Shown piece after piece: positions 30,090-40,475 of a stretch of 64,000 nucleotides of DNA. The notes under the pieces were generated by a model, which was not told where the DNA came from, did not search any database, and was given only the letters and a program-made list of their open reading frames with translations. The stretch covers positions 5,022,501-5,086,500 of the forward strand of contig JAVUNC010000019.1 in NCBI GenBank assembly GCA_032173965.1, in the 5' to 3' direction. The position numbers were made by a program, and so were the translations under genes. Within the stretch, counting starts at the first letter, position 1, and each line of letters starts with the position of its first letter. The DNA is from Sitta carolinensis. Its lineage: Eukaryota; Chordata; Aves; Passeriformes; Sittidae.

Positions 30090-32776
30090 AGGCTCATTTC
30101 CTTACACAGACTATAGGTCATTTGAGTGTCTACTATGGTTATGTTCATAACCTTTTTCCTAAGTATTGTATTCAGAAATCTGGGAATTGTATTAGTCTTC
30201 TTACAACTACTTGATTTTATTCCTGAAGTGTACTGTGAAAAATGTTATTTTAAAATCTCAACTTAAAAAAAAAACATGACTTATGATATAAAAATAGAGA
30301 AAGCATCTCTTATTATAACTAAGTTAAAGAATTTTTCTTTGACTGAACAAAGTACTTGTAAAATGTGTTGGTAGATCCATAGGTAGACAGAACTTCCTGA
30401 TGCATTGAGGATCATTTTGAATTAAACCAAGGCTGCATTAGTAGTGCAGATGTCCTCCAGATTCCCTGCATAGATGCATTTCCAGGCATTTCCAGGCAGT
30501 GAGTAGGGCAGAGTCTTACTCATTTATCCTCTTGAGGCTTCCACAAATTAAATCTGATGTTCCTGGTCTGCCTTGGATCACTCCTAAGTTCTTCCATCCT
30601 TTTTCACCTTCCTCTGGTTTTCTGGACCTGCATTCCATATGCTGTAGGGCTCAGCTGTATTTTTTAATCACTTGCAAATAAAAAAGTCAGCATTAGTCTG
30701 CTGTGCTGGAGATGAATGGTGGGATGATGGAAATGTCCAAACCAGGAATATGCTGGGGGGGACCCTGAGCAACCAAGGCTCTGCAGGGCCTAAGTGTAGT
30801 GTAGGGAAAAGGTCTCCTAGCCCTTAATACTGAGTTTGGTTTTCAGATACTGTAAGGGCAATAATCTACTACATGGCTGTAATTCAAATATATGATATGC
30901 TATTTAAATCCCATCTGGACAAATACTTTTATTAAACATGTCTCTGAACATGCAATATACTTTTGTTTTACTGTCATCCTTGGAAACAAAGTGTCTGTAT
31001 TAAATTTATGTGATAAACTAACAGTGTTTTCTGCAGTACATATAATCTAAGAGTTTTAATAGACTGTAATCCTTTAGATTTTTATAGTCCTTTTCCTCCT
31101 AGATATAAAACCAGCAAACAAATGTGTGCCTCTTGTCACGTCTTTAAGGTGGTTAGCAAATACAGGAACACAGTATTTGCAGTGAACTGATACACAGTAA
31201 TATTTACACATTTCAGAAATACTTTTATTAATGTATTTTATTAATAGTTTTAAAAAATACATGGAGTTGTGGGACTGTGGAAAAGTAACTTGGAGAGATT
31301 ATTCTTCTGGTGCTTCCAAGCCATATTATGTGTTTCAGATATTCAGAAAGTGAATACAGTATTGCAGTCCTACTTTCATTTTGTATTATGGTTGAAAGTT
31401 ACCTGCTTTGTAGTTGTGCTGTTTGGCTCAATAAATACATTTGAGCAAAATACATATCTTACATAACATCTGTTCTAGATCATTAATGCTGAATGGTTCT
31501 ACCTTGGATGGAAAGCAAGTTTTCTGTTAGAGAATCCATTAATGTTAGAAAAACGATGTTCTAGATAGGATGCTGATGGTGTGGGAGAGGTGGAGATGGC
31601 AGCTGATGCCAGTGAAATTTCCCAGTTGAAACTCAGTGAGAAAGTCAAGGAAGACAGGTTTAAAAAACCCAATTTCTCCTTAAAAGTGGTGAAGCAGCAG
31701 AGTTTCTCACCACTTGTTAAAGAGCAGATCCAAGTAGCAGGAAGAGCTGCCTTGTGTAAAAACTTGTATCACAATTGGAAGGTATAATTCTAAGGTCACA
31801 CTAAGGGAAATTGAACCTCAGTCTTTCCTTTGGTTAAATCTTTTGCTTTACAAAGAGTAAAGGTGTTTATAGATGAGAAATTCCTTTTGCTTCAACCAGT
31901 TCAACTTGACCCTGAAATCAGAGCTTCTGTATTTCAACAGAGAGTAAGGAGAGCACTTCTAAAAGGCAGTCAGACCAGACCACCTGTGAATTGCGATCTA
32001 CTTCGATTTGCAGGGACTGATTCACAAGATCTGCCCCAGGAAGATGCAAGCTCTGAGGTTTGTATCTGAGATATACCTAGAGCTGAGGAAAAAAACAGGA
32101 GTCAGCTCCCAAAACACAAGGCTTGTGAGCATATGGGCTTTAGTAGTTAGTTTGAACATGATCTCCTGGGATACACAGACTGAGACCCGTTTATAGCACT
32201 TCTTCTGGTGGGGTTTGAGCTCCTCCTAGAACAGCTCTGCTCAGTGAACGAGTACCACGGTCCCACATTAATACCTGGAATTGAGGGTTTAAATATCTCC
32301 AGACTTCGGTAATCTCTATTTTTTCATTTTGAGTTGTGAACCATGACGTTTTCAGGTTTTTGCATTAATAGCCTGTAATAGTTACGTCTATATTTATAAA
32401 GTTTTGTAAGAAATTGTTATCCGAGCCAAATGTGGAGGTGAACTGCAGGTCCTCAAGCACTCCTGTGTGGAAGAAGCTTTTTTAGGTACAAATACGGTAA
32501 AATCTGATGGGGTAAAAGCCCTTAAATCCCAGTAGGTATTTTGTCGCTTGAGACCTGTAGGAGTTTTGTAGCCGCGCCCCAACATTTTGTAAGCGAAGGA
32601 CGAAGTAAGAGCTTGGTGCTGGGGTACGAACCCTCGCCAGGAGCTAATGAGGGCTGAAGTGAGTTTGAAAAGCGCTCCCAGCTGATGCCCGGAGCAATCC
32701 TCAGTCTCCCGCCTCCCTCGGCCCTTTCCCTTGGCCGGTGCCGAGGTGATCCCGCCCGTGCTCTGCCCGCGGCACG

Positions 32777-32966
32777 GCGGGAGAGGAGCGGAGAGGAGGA
32801 ACCCTGGCGGAAGCGGAGCCCCGGCGGGAGAGGAGAGGAGTGGAACCCTGCCGGGAGAGGAGCCCCCGGCGGGAGGGGAGGGGAGAGGAGCCCCCGGCGG
32901 AGGGGAGGGAGAGGAGAGGAACCCTTTCGGGAGAGGAGCCCCGCAAGGAGCGGAGCCCCGGCGGGC
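32777..32966 (+). repeat. GC-rich, purine-skewed minisatellite in the CpG island
   Basis: About eight imperfect units of 17-31 bp stand in tandem, each opening with a variant of GGCGGGAGAGGAG and closing with CCCC or ACCCT. The + strand is strongly G/A-rich and includes GGGAGGGGAGGGGAG around 32871-32885, a potential G-quadruplex. The repeat removes stop codons from several frames and so creates long overlapping open frames on both strands. It lies just upstream of, or within, DISP1 exon 1. Confidence 0.85.
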
Positions 32967-32984
32967 ACGGGCAGGTGCGGCCGC

Positions 32985-33026
32985 GTCTCTCGGCTCGCGT
33001 CTCTCGGCTCGCATCTCTCTGCTCGC
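32985..33026 (+). repeat. 14-bp triplicate repeat
   Basis: Three adjacent copies of a 14-bp unit are seen: GTCTCTCGGCTCGC twice exactly, then a variant with two changes, ATCTCTCTGCTCGC. They sit between the minisatellite and the GC-box region of the CpG island. Confidence 0.9.
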
Positions 33027-33239
33027 TCCCGGCCCCGTCCCCGCTCCCAGGGGGCTGGCAGCTCCGGAGCAGGAGCAGGGAGGAGCCGCCGGGCGCGGCC
33101 AGAGCCCGGACCTGCCGCGGGGAGGGGCGGCCCCGGCTGGCGGCGCTCGGCGCTCGGGGCCGGCGTTGGGGCGAGCGGAGCCGCGGGAGAGCCGGATCGA
33201 CACCGCGCTGCCGCCTCCTCCCTGCCCGGCTCGCGGCTG
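33027..33239 (+). other. DISP1: DISP1 exon 1, non-coding (5' end uncertain)
   Basis: The sequence CGGCTG|GTGAGT gives a near-consensus splice donor at 33240-33241 inside the CpG island. The next recognisable DISP1 exon begins at 40476, only 31 nt before the start codon, so a separate 5' leader exon is required upstream, and this is the best donor for it. No ATG lies in frame with DISP1 in the exon. The transcription start cannot be seen from sequence; the left edge given here is arbitrary, and the exon may begin anywhere within the GC-rich block. Confidence 0.6.
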
Positions 33240-34495
33240 GTGAGTGGCGAGAGCTGCGGACCCTTGGGTCCGGACCCGGCCGTGCCGCCAGAAAGAGCGA
33301 GGGTGGAGGTTTAGCTCGCTGCGTTTATTTACGCTGCAATGCTACCTTGTAATGCGAGTGGGCTCCTGGGCTCGTGGGAGACTTTTCGGCTGGGGAGAAA
33401 TGCGGGAGAGCTTAGCACAGGTCCCTGCCAGCGCTGAAGAGCCTGGCGAGAAAGCGAACCCCCCCGACTGTAGCTCGGGCTCTTGGGGCAGATGTGCTGT
33501 AATACAAGTGCTCTGCGAGGTTTATCATTGACCTTCAGAGCCGGGCTCAACAAACGGGAGGCTTTAAACCCACTCACGCTTGGGAAATGAAGTGGGGGGA
33601 GGAAAAAAAGCGCTAACTGCTATGTTTAGCTTTCGAAGAAAATTATTGCCGGACTGATAGTGTAAAAGTGCTGTGTTTTCTGTAACCAAATGCAAAGAAG
33701 GCTCTGTGTTTATCAAATAGGTGTGACTGCCGGTGTGTACCTGCCTGATGTGCCCTGACGTTCTCACTGAGTCTTTGCTTTCTTTAATGTACTGTAGAGG
33801 CACAGTATATTAGCGCTTCTATTAAAATAGGAAGAAAATTGCTAATATTAGTAACAATTCTTGTTACTACGTTACTGTGTTCAAACATAGCCTTTAAATT
33901 TGGACAGAAAACAAAAAGTCTGATTCTAAGCAGATGGTGGAGAGGTTTCTTAACCTCTTATGTAACATTGATATAGCCAGGATGATGGTAGGTATAGCTG
34001 GGGCTGTACCTTAAAGAGTGTTGCTTTCATGTCCCTTTACAGCTGTAATAATTTCAATGTTAATCCCACAGCATGATGAAGTAAAAAACTGTGGAACTTT
34101 CAATGCAGGTAACTCCTTACAGCCAGAATCAGACATATTTTGGTTTCTCCCTGCTCTGTGTTAGCAGGATTAGAACTATTTTGGTTCAGAATATTTGCAA
34201 TTACAAAAACTTTCAAGTTTTTCATATGGTAATGGAAAGTCAGTAAGTTGTGTAAATAAGGTTTAGTGTGATGACAGTGTGGCAGTAGTAAGCCGTGTTT
34301 GGGGTTTTTTAACAGCTTTCTGGACTCTTAAACTGTGCTGAGGTATACACCTGCTTTCCAGAACTATGCACATTTTTTCTTGAAGTAGTGTGTTTCCAGT
34401 AGTTTCTGCTTGTAGCTGTATCTCATTCCAAAACTCAGAGTATTTGAAGCTTTTTCAGACTTTAATACATTTTTTTTCCATTTTCCCTACATAGA

Positions 34496-34620
34496 TTTTC
34501 CCTTTTCCTTTTCTTTTCCTTTTCTTTTCCTTTTCCTTTTCTTTTCCTTTTCTTTTCCTTTTCTTTTCCTTTTCTTTTCCTTTTCTTCCTTTTCCTTTTT
34601 ATTTTTTTTTCTTTTCTCTC
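34496..34620 (+). repeat. Pure-pyrimidine microsatellite (CTTTTC/CCTTTT units)
   Basis: A run of 105 nt without a purine (34496-34600) is built of irregular TTTTCC and TTTTC units, followed by one A and 19 more pyrimidines. It lies in intron 1, about 1.3 kb after the exon 1 donor. Such a mirror-symmetric homopyrimidine tract can form triplex (H-) DNA and is likely to vary in length between individuals. Confidence 0.95.
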
Positions 34621-34902
34621 ATACAAAACTTCTGGAAGAGAATTCAGAGCTCCTTGTTGTTGCTTCTATCTATAGTCTAATTATATCTATTTTAAATTTT
34701 GACTTTTAAAAGACTTTGTAGTTAAAGTACCGCCATCGATTTCTGTAATCGAATCCCTGCAAATGATTTCTGGAAATGGTGTGCTGTTGTTTCACTCTCT
34801 GTGCCAGGAGAAGTCACTTTAGCTTAAAAGCCAAGTTTCTGAGGGTCTGAAGAATCCTGGGTTTCCCACCCTTCGAGTCTTTCCCAGCTCCCTCTCCCCC
34901 AG

Positions 34903-34950
34903 CTGTCGCTGTGGCTCTCTTCTCTGCTGGCTGCCAGTGCCCATCTGGAG
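34903..34950 (+). other. Candidate 48-nt alternative leader exon in intron 1
   Basis: A strong acceptor (CCCTCTCCCCCAG, ending 34902) and a strong donor (GAG|GTGAGC at 34951) bracket 48 nt in a locally GC-richer patch. The segment has no ATG. If used, it would be an optional non-coding leader exon between exon 1 and the start-codon exon. This is splice-consensus evidence only; chance pairs occur in introns of this size. Confidence 0.25.
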
Positions 34951-35118
34951 GTGAGCTGTGCTGCTGGCACGGTGACATCTGGAAACTCCCTGTCACAGGA
35001 ATTGCCCTTCCCCAGCCAGCCTGCCACGCAGGAAATGAACTCATGGGGTCTCAGCTTCAGGACAGCTTCAGAGGGATGGCAGGGACGGCTGGCTCTCAGA
35101 GCACTTGGAAAAAGGGAA

Positions 35119-35176
35119 ATTTCCCCTCTACAAACATCTTGTGCTTCAGAATTTCCCCTCTACAAACCTCTTGTGC
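35119..35176 (+). repeat. 32-bp tandem duplication
   Basis: ATTTCCCCTCTACAAAC followed by an ATCTTGTGCT/CTCTTGTGCT variant occurs at 35119 and again at 35151. The second copy is slightly shorter. Confidence 0.9.
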
Positions 35177-36511
35177 TGCCAGCTTCTGCCTCGTGGAACA
35201 AGGACTTAGCTTGCTGAAAATCTGCTTGTTAATAGAGTGACACTAGTTGAGAAAATGAATATTTACAGACTGCAGAAAGTAAACTGACCGTCGTGGCATT
35301 TCTCAAAAGTAGGAGCTGTGTTGTGCTAATTCTCAGAGTGAAATGGCTGCATTAATAAATATATCAGGTAAACTTGGTTGTTGATGAAAAAAGAATTTGA
35401 GACTTCCTGGAGCTGAAATGCATGTATTTAATATACTTGAAATACATGGGGGGAAAAAAAAGGAAAGCACAGGGATGGCTTTTTCTGAGAGATGCCTGTA
35501 TTTTGTACAGAGAAAGCTTTTTCAGGGAAGAGGTGGGGTTAACAGCTGAAATGAGGTATTGAGAGAAACCAAGCACCACGTATGATAGCATTGGAGTAAG
35601 AGCTGGAGAATTTGAAAAATGTCTAGCTGAGAGGCAAAATGGAGATCAACAACCATAAAACATTAAAAAGCAGTTTGACTTGCTAAAGACCATTGCAGTG
35701 ATAGATAAGTAGACATCTCCCATGAAACACCAGGCACCACCTGTTACTTCTCTGAGAAAAAGCAAAGATACAAAGAATTCTGGTAATGTGAAGGAGGAGC
35801 AAACCCTCCTTCAGAGTGGCTGTGCACTGGCTGGCACAGCAGAGGAAGCCTGGAGAGGATTTATCTGAGTTTACAGACTTTCAGACTATTGGACACGTTG
35901 GAAAACTTCATCTTAAAGGACTGCAGGGTATTTCATCTGGAAGGAGCCTTCCAGGTAGCACTGGGATTGTTAAATGTTGCTTATTTTAGGAATGCACTGC
36001 CTCTAGAATCCTGCTTTAGATGAATTTTAATATAAAAAGATGTTTTTGTTACTTCAGACATCATGTTCATCTCAGAACTATGATGCTTTGTAGCTGACAG
36101 GTCTGCAAAGTCCATAAAGGCTGGTTCAGCTGGCTGAGTGGTGCAATGCTGACTAAAGCCAAAAAGCTTTAGATAACTTTGAAATGAAATTTGAATTTTG
36201 TCCTACCTTAAATGAAAAATCTAAGTCTTACAGCAGTTTAGTTTTTTAGCTTTGGGTTTGTGCAATTTACAGATTTTGGGTATTTTTTTTCTTACATGGT
36301 TAAAATAACCCTCAACATTTGGCTGTTCTCTGTTGTCTTCTAAAAATCTATAAATTATCTGTACTAATATATTAGGTTATACTAAATTTCCACTACGTCA
36401 TTCCCTCTTGGATTTACACTTCTATCATTCCCAATTGCAGGCATTATGAGTCCAGATGGGATTTGTTGAACCAATGTTTTCTTAAGTCTGGTTGGGGGTT
36501 TTTTGGTTTGG

Positions 36512-36533
36512 TTTTTTTTTTTTTTTTTTTTTT
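36512..36533 (+). repeat. Poly(T) tract, 22 nt
   Basis: A T run preceded by GT-rich sequence (TTGGGGGTTTTTTGG type) in DISP1 intron 1. No other element is recognised. Confidence 0.95.
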
Positions 36534-39500
36534 CTTTTTAAGAAACTTAAATCAAGGAAAAATTCTTTCAGTTGCAGCCAAAGGAACAGGTGAATTTAAT
36601 TCAAGTTTTAAAAGAACATGCTAGTTGGGGAGCACCAAATCCCACATAGTTTGTGTGGTACAGCATTGTTTTATTTCCTGAAGGGCTTGCAGTGCAGATG
36701 GTAGCTGTCTGCTGAGGGAGCTGTGCTCACTCTTACCTCCACAAATAAAAGATGGATTACTCCATAAAACTGTCCTGAAGGAACATCACTGCTGCAGACC
36801 ATGGTGCATTCCAGATATGATGCTTTTCCAAGAGTTGTTTTGAGCTGCATGGCTAAAGTGCTTTCTGAGCAGTTACTGCTATCGAGAGTTCAGTAATTAA
36901 AGACAATTCTGGTTTTCTTCCCTTAGCAGTCCAGCTGGCATAATTTCTAAAGAGAGGATCATGTTTAAAATACCTTGTGTCCAGCTTGAGATGTGGGATG
37001 TATTAAACATGTAGATTAACACTTTTTATAATTGTATTTAATCTTCTATTAAGTAGGGCTGCCTGCATTAGAGCCTGTATTTTCTACAGCCTCATTATTC
37101 AGAATACCTGTCCACTGCTTCAAAGCTTTCAGGTGTAAATTTTCATAAGTCTGAAAACCCCACTCTTCTGGAGAGTGCCAGATCCTAAAACAGTCTAAGG
37201 AGAGCGCAAAAATAAACTTCAACATTGAAAGAATTCTCAAAGACTGAATTTTCAAAGGTTCTTAGTTTTTTTTCATGATCAGTATGTTCTTAGACTTTCC
37301 ATGCCCATGATGTCATATTAAAAATCTTACTATGCTTTTACTTGTCACATCTTAATTGGCTTATTCATCCTCTAAAGAAAAGACTCTCAGTTAATTATTT
37401 CATTAGACCATTGTTACATCTAAATTCTCAGTCATTGCAATTATGGCAGAGGAGACAAAATGCAGTGGAAAGTTAAGAATATAATTTGAGAATATATTTT
37501 GGTGAAATTTTCCTGTCAGTGGATTTAGTCACTTCTGCAGAGAGGGACACAAGTGAAGTACCATAGTACAGAATTTTTAATCCCCTCAAACACGAGTGAA
37601 ACAAAACTCAGGTGACATTAGCTTGGTCAAATTCAATGACTCAAAATAGAGAAGTTACCAAACCAACTGAAAATGTACAGCACAGCTCACATTCTAGAGA
37701 ATTGGTTTGAGTCCCAGTTCTTAGCTGACTGAATTAAATGTTTAATCAGTTGGCTACCTTAGCATGCAAAGTAGTCTTGTTTAATGTGTCATTGAAAGAA
37801 CTTCAAGGCAAGCAGGTGCTTCCATTGCCTCTCTAAAAGGCTCCATAAAAATGGTCAGAACTCAAGAATCCCTCAGGGCTTAGGAAAAAAGAAAGAATTA
37901 CCTCTACCTGTTAAAATTTTAGTGCTTGAAATGGTTTATGAATTGCTTGTTCAACAGGAGAACAAAGGCAGAATTATATGTTTGGGTAGTGATGATCTTT
38001 TCTTCAAATTTGGTAGTTCCAGAGCATTTCTGAACAAAAGGTGCACAGGTCGATATTCCATCTGTAGAAAATAAAGCATTTATCTTTGCTCATGTTAAAT
38101 GGAGGCTGTCTGGACCAAAGTTACAGTTCCCATGTCAGTGTTCTCAAGGGGCGCTGAGGAGCCACAGCCCTGTGTCTGTGCTGGGATTGCCCAGCTGCTG
38201 CAGGCACCAGTTTGGGCATCTGTGGTTGGCACAGAGATGTGTGGCTTCCTTCATGAAGTCATTGGAAAAAGCTTCTGAAAATTAGTGTGGCGAGTGTCCT
38301 AGGTTTAGAGCAAAAGGATGTGTGTCTGTCTGCCTGAAATATGAGATATTTGCAGTCTCTCTGTCCCTTCTGTTCAGTTATTACAGGAGACAGTAACTTT
38401 GATCAGTGTACAGCATCTTCAAGTGATAATATGGATGGGTCCAACTAACTTAGAAACAAATGGAACAGCGTCACCGTCACTCTTCTGTGAGTGAATGTAA
38501 AAATAAGCAGCCAGAAATCACTAAAATGACACCTGGAGAGGAGCTTTCTCTGTCTCCATGTCCAGCTCTCACTGTGTCTGCTGAGGTTTGGTGTTGCCTG
38601 CAATGCAAAAGAAAACCAGACTGCTGAAACGCAGTGGAATTTCACATAACAAATAAGTCTCTTCAGACCAAACTGAAGTTCAGCCAGCCCCTTGAATTTG
38701 TTCTCTGTGCTCAGCAGAAAGTCCTCCTTGGGCTTGACTTGCCTGGGCCAGGGGAGGGGGTACCCGGCAGGAATGTGTGGAATTGAAGGCTGGAAAAATT
38801 TGCTTGTCAAGCAGCGTATTCTCCTGTTCTGAGCGGCTGGTTATCTAAATAAAAGTGATTTCCCAGGGCATCTGGCTCTGCACATGATCTAGAACAAACA
38901 GCAGAGGATTAATTTTCGTTTCAGAAATGGAGGATTTAGCTCTGTCTCAGGGAGATGCTACGCGGGGGGCTGCCAGGGGAGCATTCCAGTCGGCAAAAGC
39001 ACTTTCTGCTCAGAATTAGCGTTCAGGCAATTAAACAGCTCAGCTGGCTGGGCAGGCTTAGCCCTCTGAGCACTCAGCAAAGATATCAGGGAAGAAAATG
39101 AGTTAGAAACTTCCTTGCTTATCTGCCTTAATCTATGGATGTTGTGTCTCTCTGCAGAGTTCAGTGTCTGTAGTGCGAGCTCTGCAATTTGGACTTGCAA
39201 TGCTTTTAATTAAATTCGATATTAAAAAGTCAGAGCAGTTGTAATTAACTGATTCTGTTTTTTCAGCCAGTGTTGATTTTTTCTTCTAAGTAGTACATAA
39301 TTAGTGTTTTTCTTGCTCCTTCTCCTCCTCCCTCCCCCAGGTCCCTGTAAATTGGGTAGCAAACTCTTATGTGAGTGTGATGTTTGACCTTTCACGTGAT
39401 TTATCAAAACAGTTACCTCCAACTTTTTATCTTATTAAAACAAAGTTATAGTTAAGATGGGAAAAATTGACTGCTGTGAGCATCTCACACAAGTTTTGAT

Positions 39501-40133
39501 CTTGAGCTGTAGTCACTGCGACAATGTTAATAGTTCTTATTCACCTATATGTTGCTTGAAAAACCTTAGAAGACAATCTTTTAATATCTTTATTTACAAC
39601 ACAGTATGTTATGTTCTGCCTCTATATGTCACTAAGAAGCAGAAACTTCTCAATCAGCCATAATTCAGTCCTGGGATTATTTTTTTGTCAACTTGGGAAA
39701 AACATGTGGTTGTATTCTATCTTTTTAGTATTCATAACAGTTCATTTTGAGCTTCTGGTAAAGACCTAGTCTACTATTCAGAATATTTGATATATCTGCT
39801 GAAATGGCTTGATTATTCAAATAAGGCATTTCAAACTTTCTTTATAAACATGTATATGCCTCATTTTTGATAGCAATTGGAAAGGAGGTTGCTGAACCCA
39901 GCACATTATTGGTTGTTAAATAATCTGTATTGTGTGGGCTTGTCTCCTGCAGGTTTTCAAAGCACGCAGGTAAAGTGCAGTGCAAGGTGTGGATGGTGAC
40001 ACTGCTTATACCAAAATCTGTTTTTATAAATAGTGGCTGTAGCTGAGTTTTGTGCACAATGATCTTGTTCTGTACATGTCAGCCATTGCTTGTTAGCTGT
40101 GACACAGACACTGTCAAATCTCTATTCACTTGA

Positions 40134-40352
40134 CTTATAATTTGGTTTAGTCACCGAAAATTGACATAACTTCACTCTCTTAACATTTTGTTGAACAAAT
40201 TTAAGTACTTTAAAACATTCCTGGCAGTGTGCATGACTCCTTTCTTATAATTTGGTTTAATCACTGAAAATTGACATAACTTCACTCTTAACATTTTGTT
40301 GAACAAATTTAAGTGCTTTAAAACATTCCTGGCAGTGTGCATGACTCCTTTC
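40134..40352 (+). repeat. 110-bp tandem duplication upstream of DISP1 exon 2
   Basis: Two adjacent copies start with CTTATAATTTGGTTTA (40134 and 40244) and end with GTGCATGACTCCTTTCT. They differ by a few substitutions and a 2-bp deletion in the second copy. The array ends about 124 bp before the exon 2 acceptor. The high identity suggests a recent duplication. Confidence 0.97.
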
Positions 40353-40475
40353 TGTTTTCCTGGCTTGTGAAAGGCGAAGCTCAGGGCAGAGTTTTACCCA
40401 CGTTAATCTATAGTTATTTTTTGAGCATCTGAAAACAGTGCAGCTCTCTAAACTATGCTTTATTTGTTTCTTCAG

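Larger units (their letters stand above)
14866..32559. other. Non-genic sequence upstream of the DISP1 CpG island
   Basis: This is AT-rich with poly(T) tracts at 19133 and 30070. A GC-richer patch at about 21370-21600 contains repeated GTGCCAGTGC-like motifs, which give rise to open frames on both strands. A minus-strand open frame of 152 codons (24326-24784) has no recognisable domain. A same-frame pair of open frames at 31581-32069 is discussed as a finding. I can support no gene here. Confidence 0.65.
32560..33480 (+). promoter_or_regulatory. DISP1: CpG island, probable DISP1 promoter
   Basis: This is the only long GC- and CpG-rich block in an otherwise AT-rich 64 kb. It lies 7 kb upstream of the DISP1 start codon and ends in a good splice donor at 33240. 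A GC box (GGGGCGG) sits at 33124-33130, and I see no convincing TATA box, which fits a dispersed CpG-island promoter. The island contains a GGA-rich minisatellite and a 14-bp triplicate repeat, annotated separately. Divergent antisense transcription is common at such promoters but is not shown here. The boundaries are judged by eye from base composition. Confidence 0.8.
33240..40475 (+). other. DISP1: DISP1 intron 1
   Basis: This 7.2-kb span lies between the CpG-island donor and the acceptor of the start-codon exon. It contains a pyrimidine microsatellite (34496-34620), a 48-nt cassette-exon candidate (34903-34950), a 32-bp duplication near 35119, a 22-nt T run (36512-36533) and a 110-bp tandem duplication (40134-40352). 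Apart from these it is AT-rich and shows no coding evidence. Its assignment as an intron depends on exon 1 being correct. Confidence 0.65.

Noticed and set aside
32685..33352. Three long plus-strand open frames (170-209 codons) in the CpG island
   Set aside because: All frames are open because of GC-rich repeats; compositions are Gly/Arg/Pro/Glu with no domain and no ATG in good context. Only the frame that joins DISP1 is kept, as a finding.
34496..34620. CRISPR-like array of regular short repeats
   Set aside because: The units are a simple pyrimidine microsatellite without unique spacers, in a vertebrate intron.
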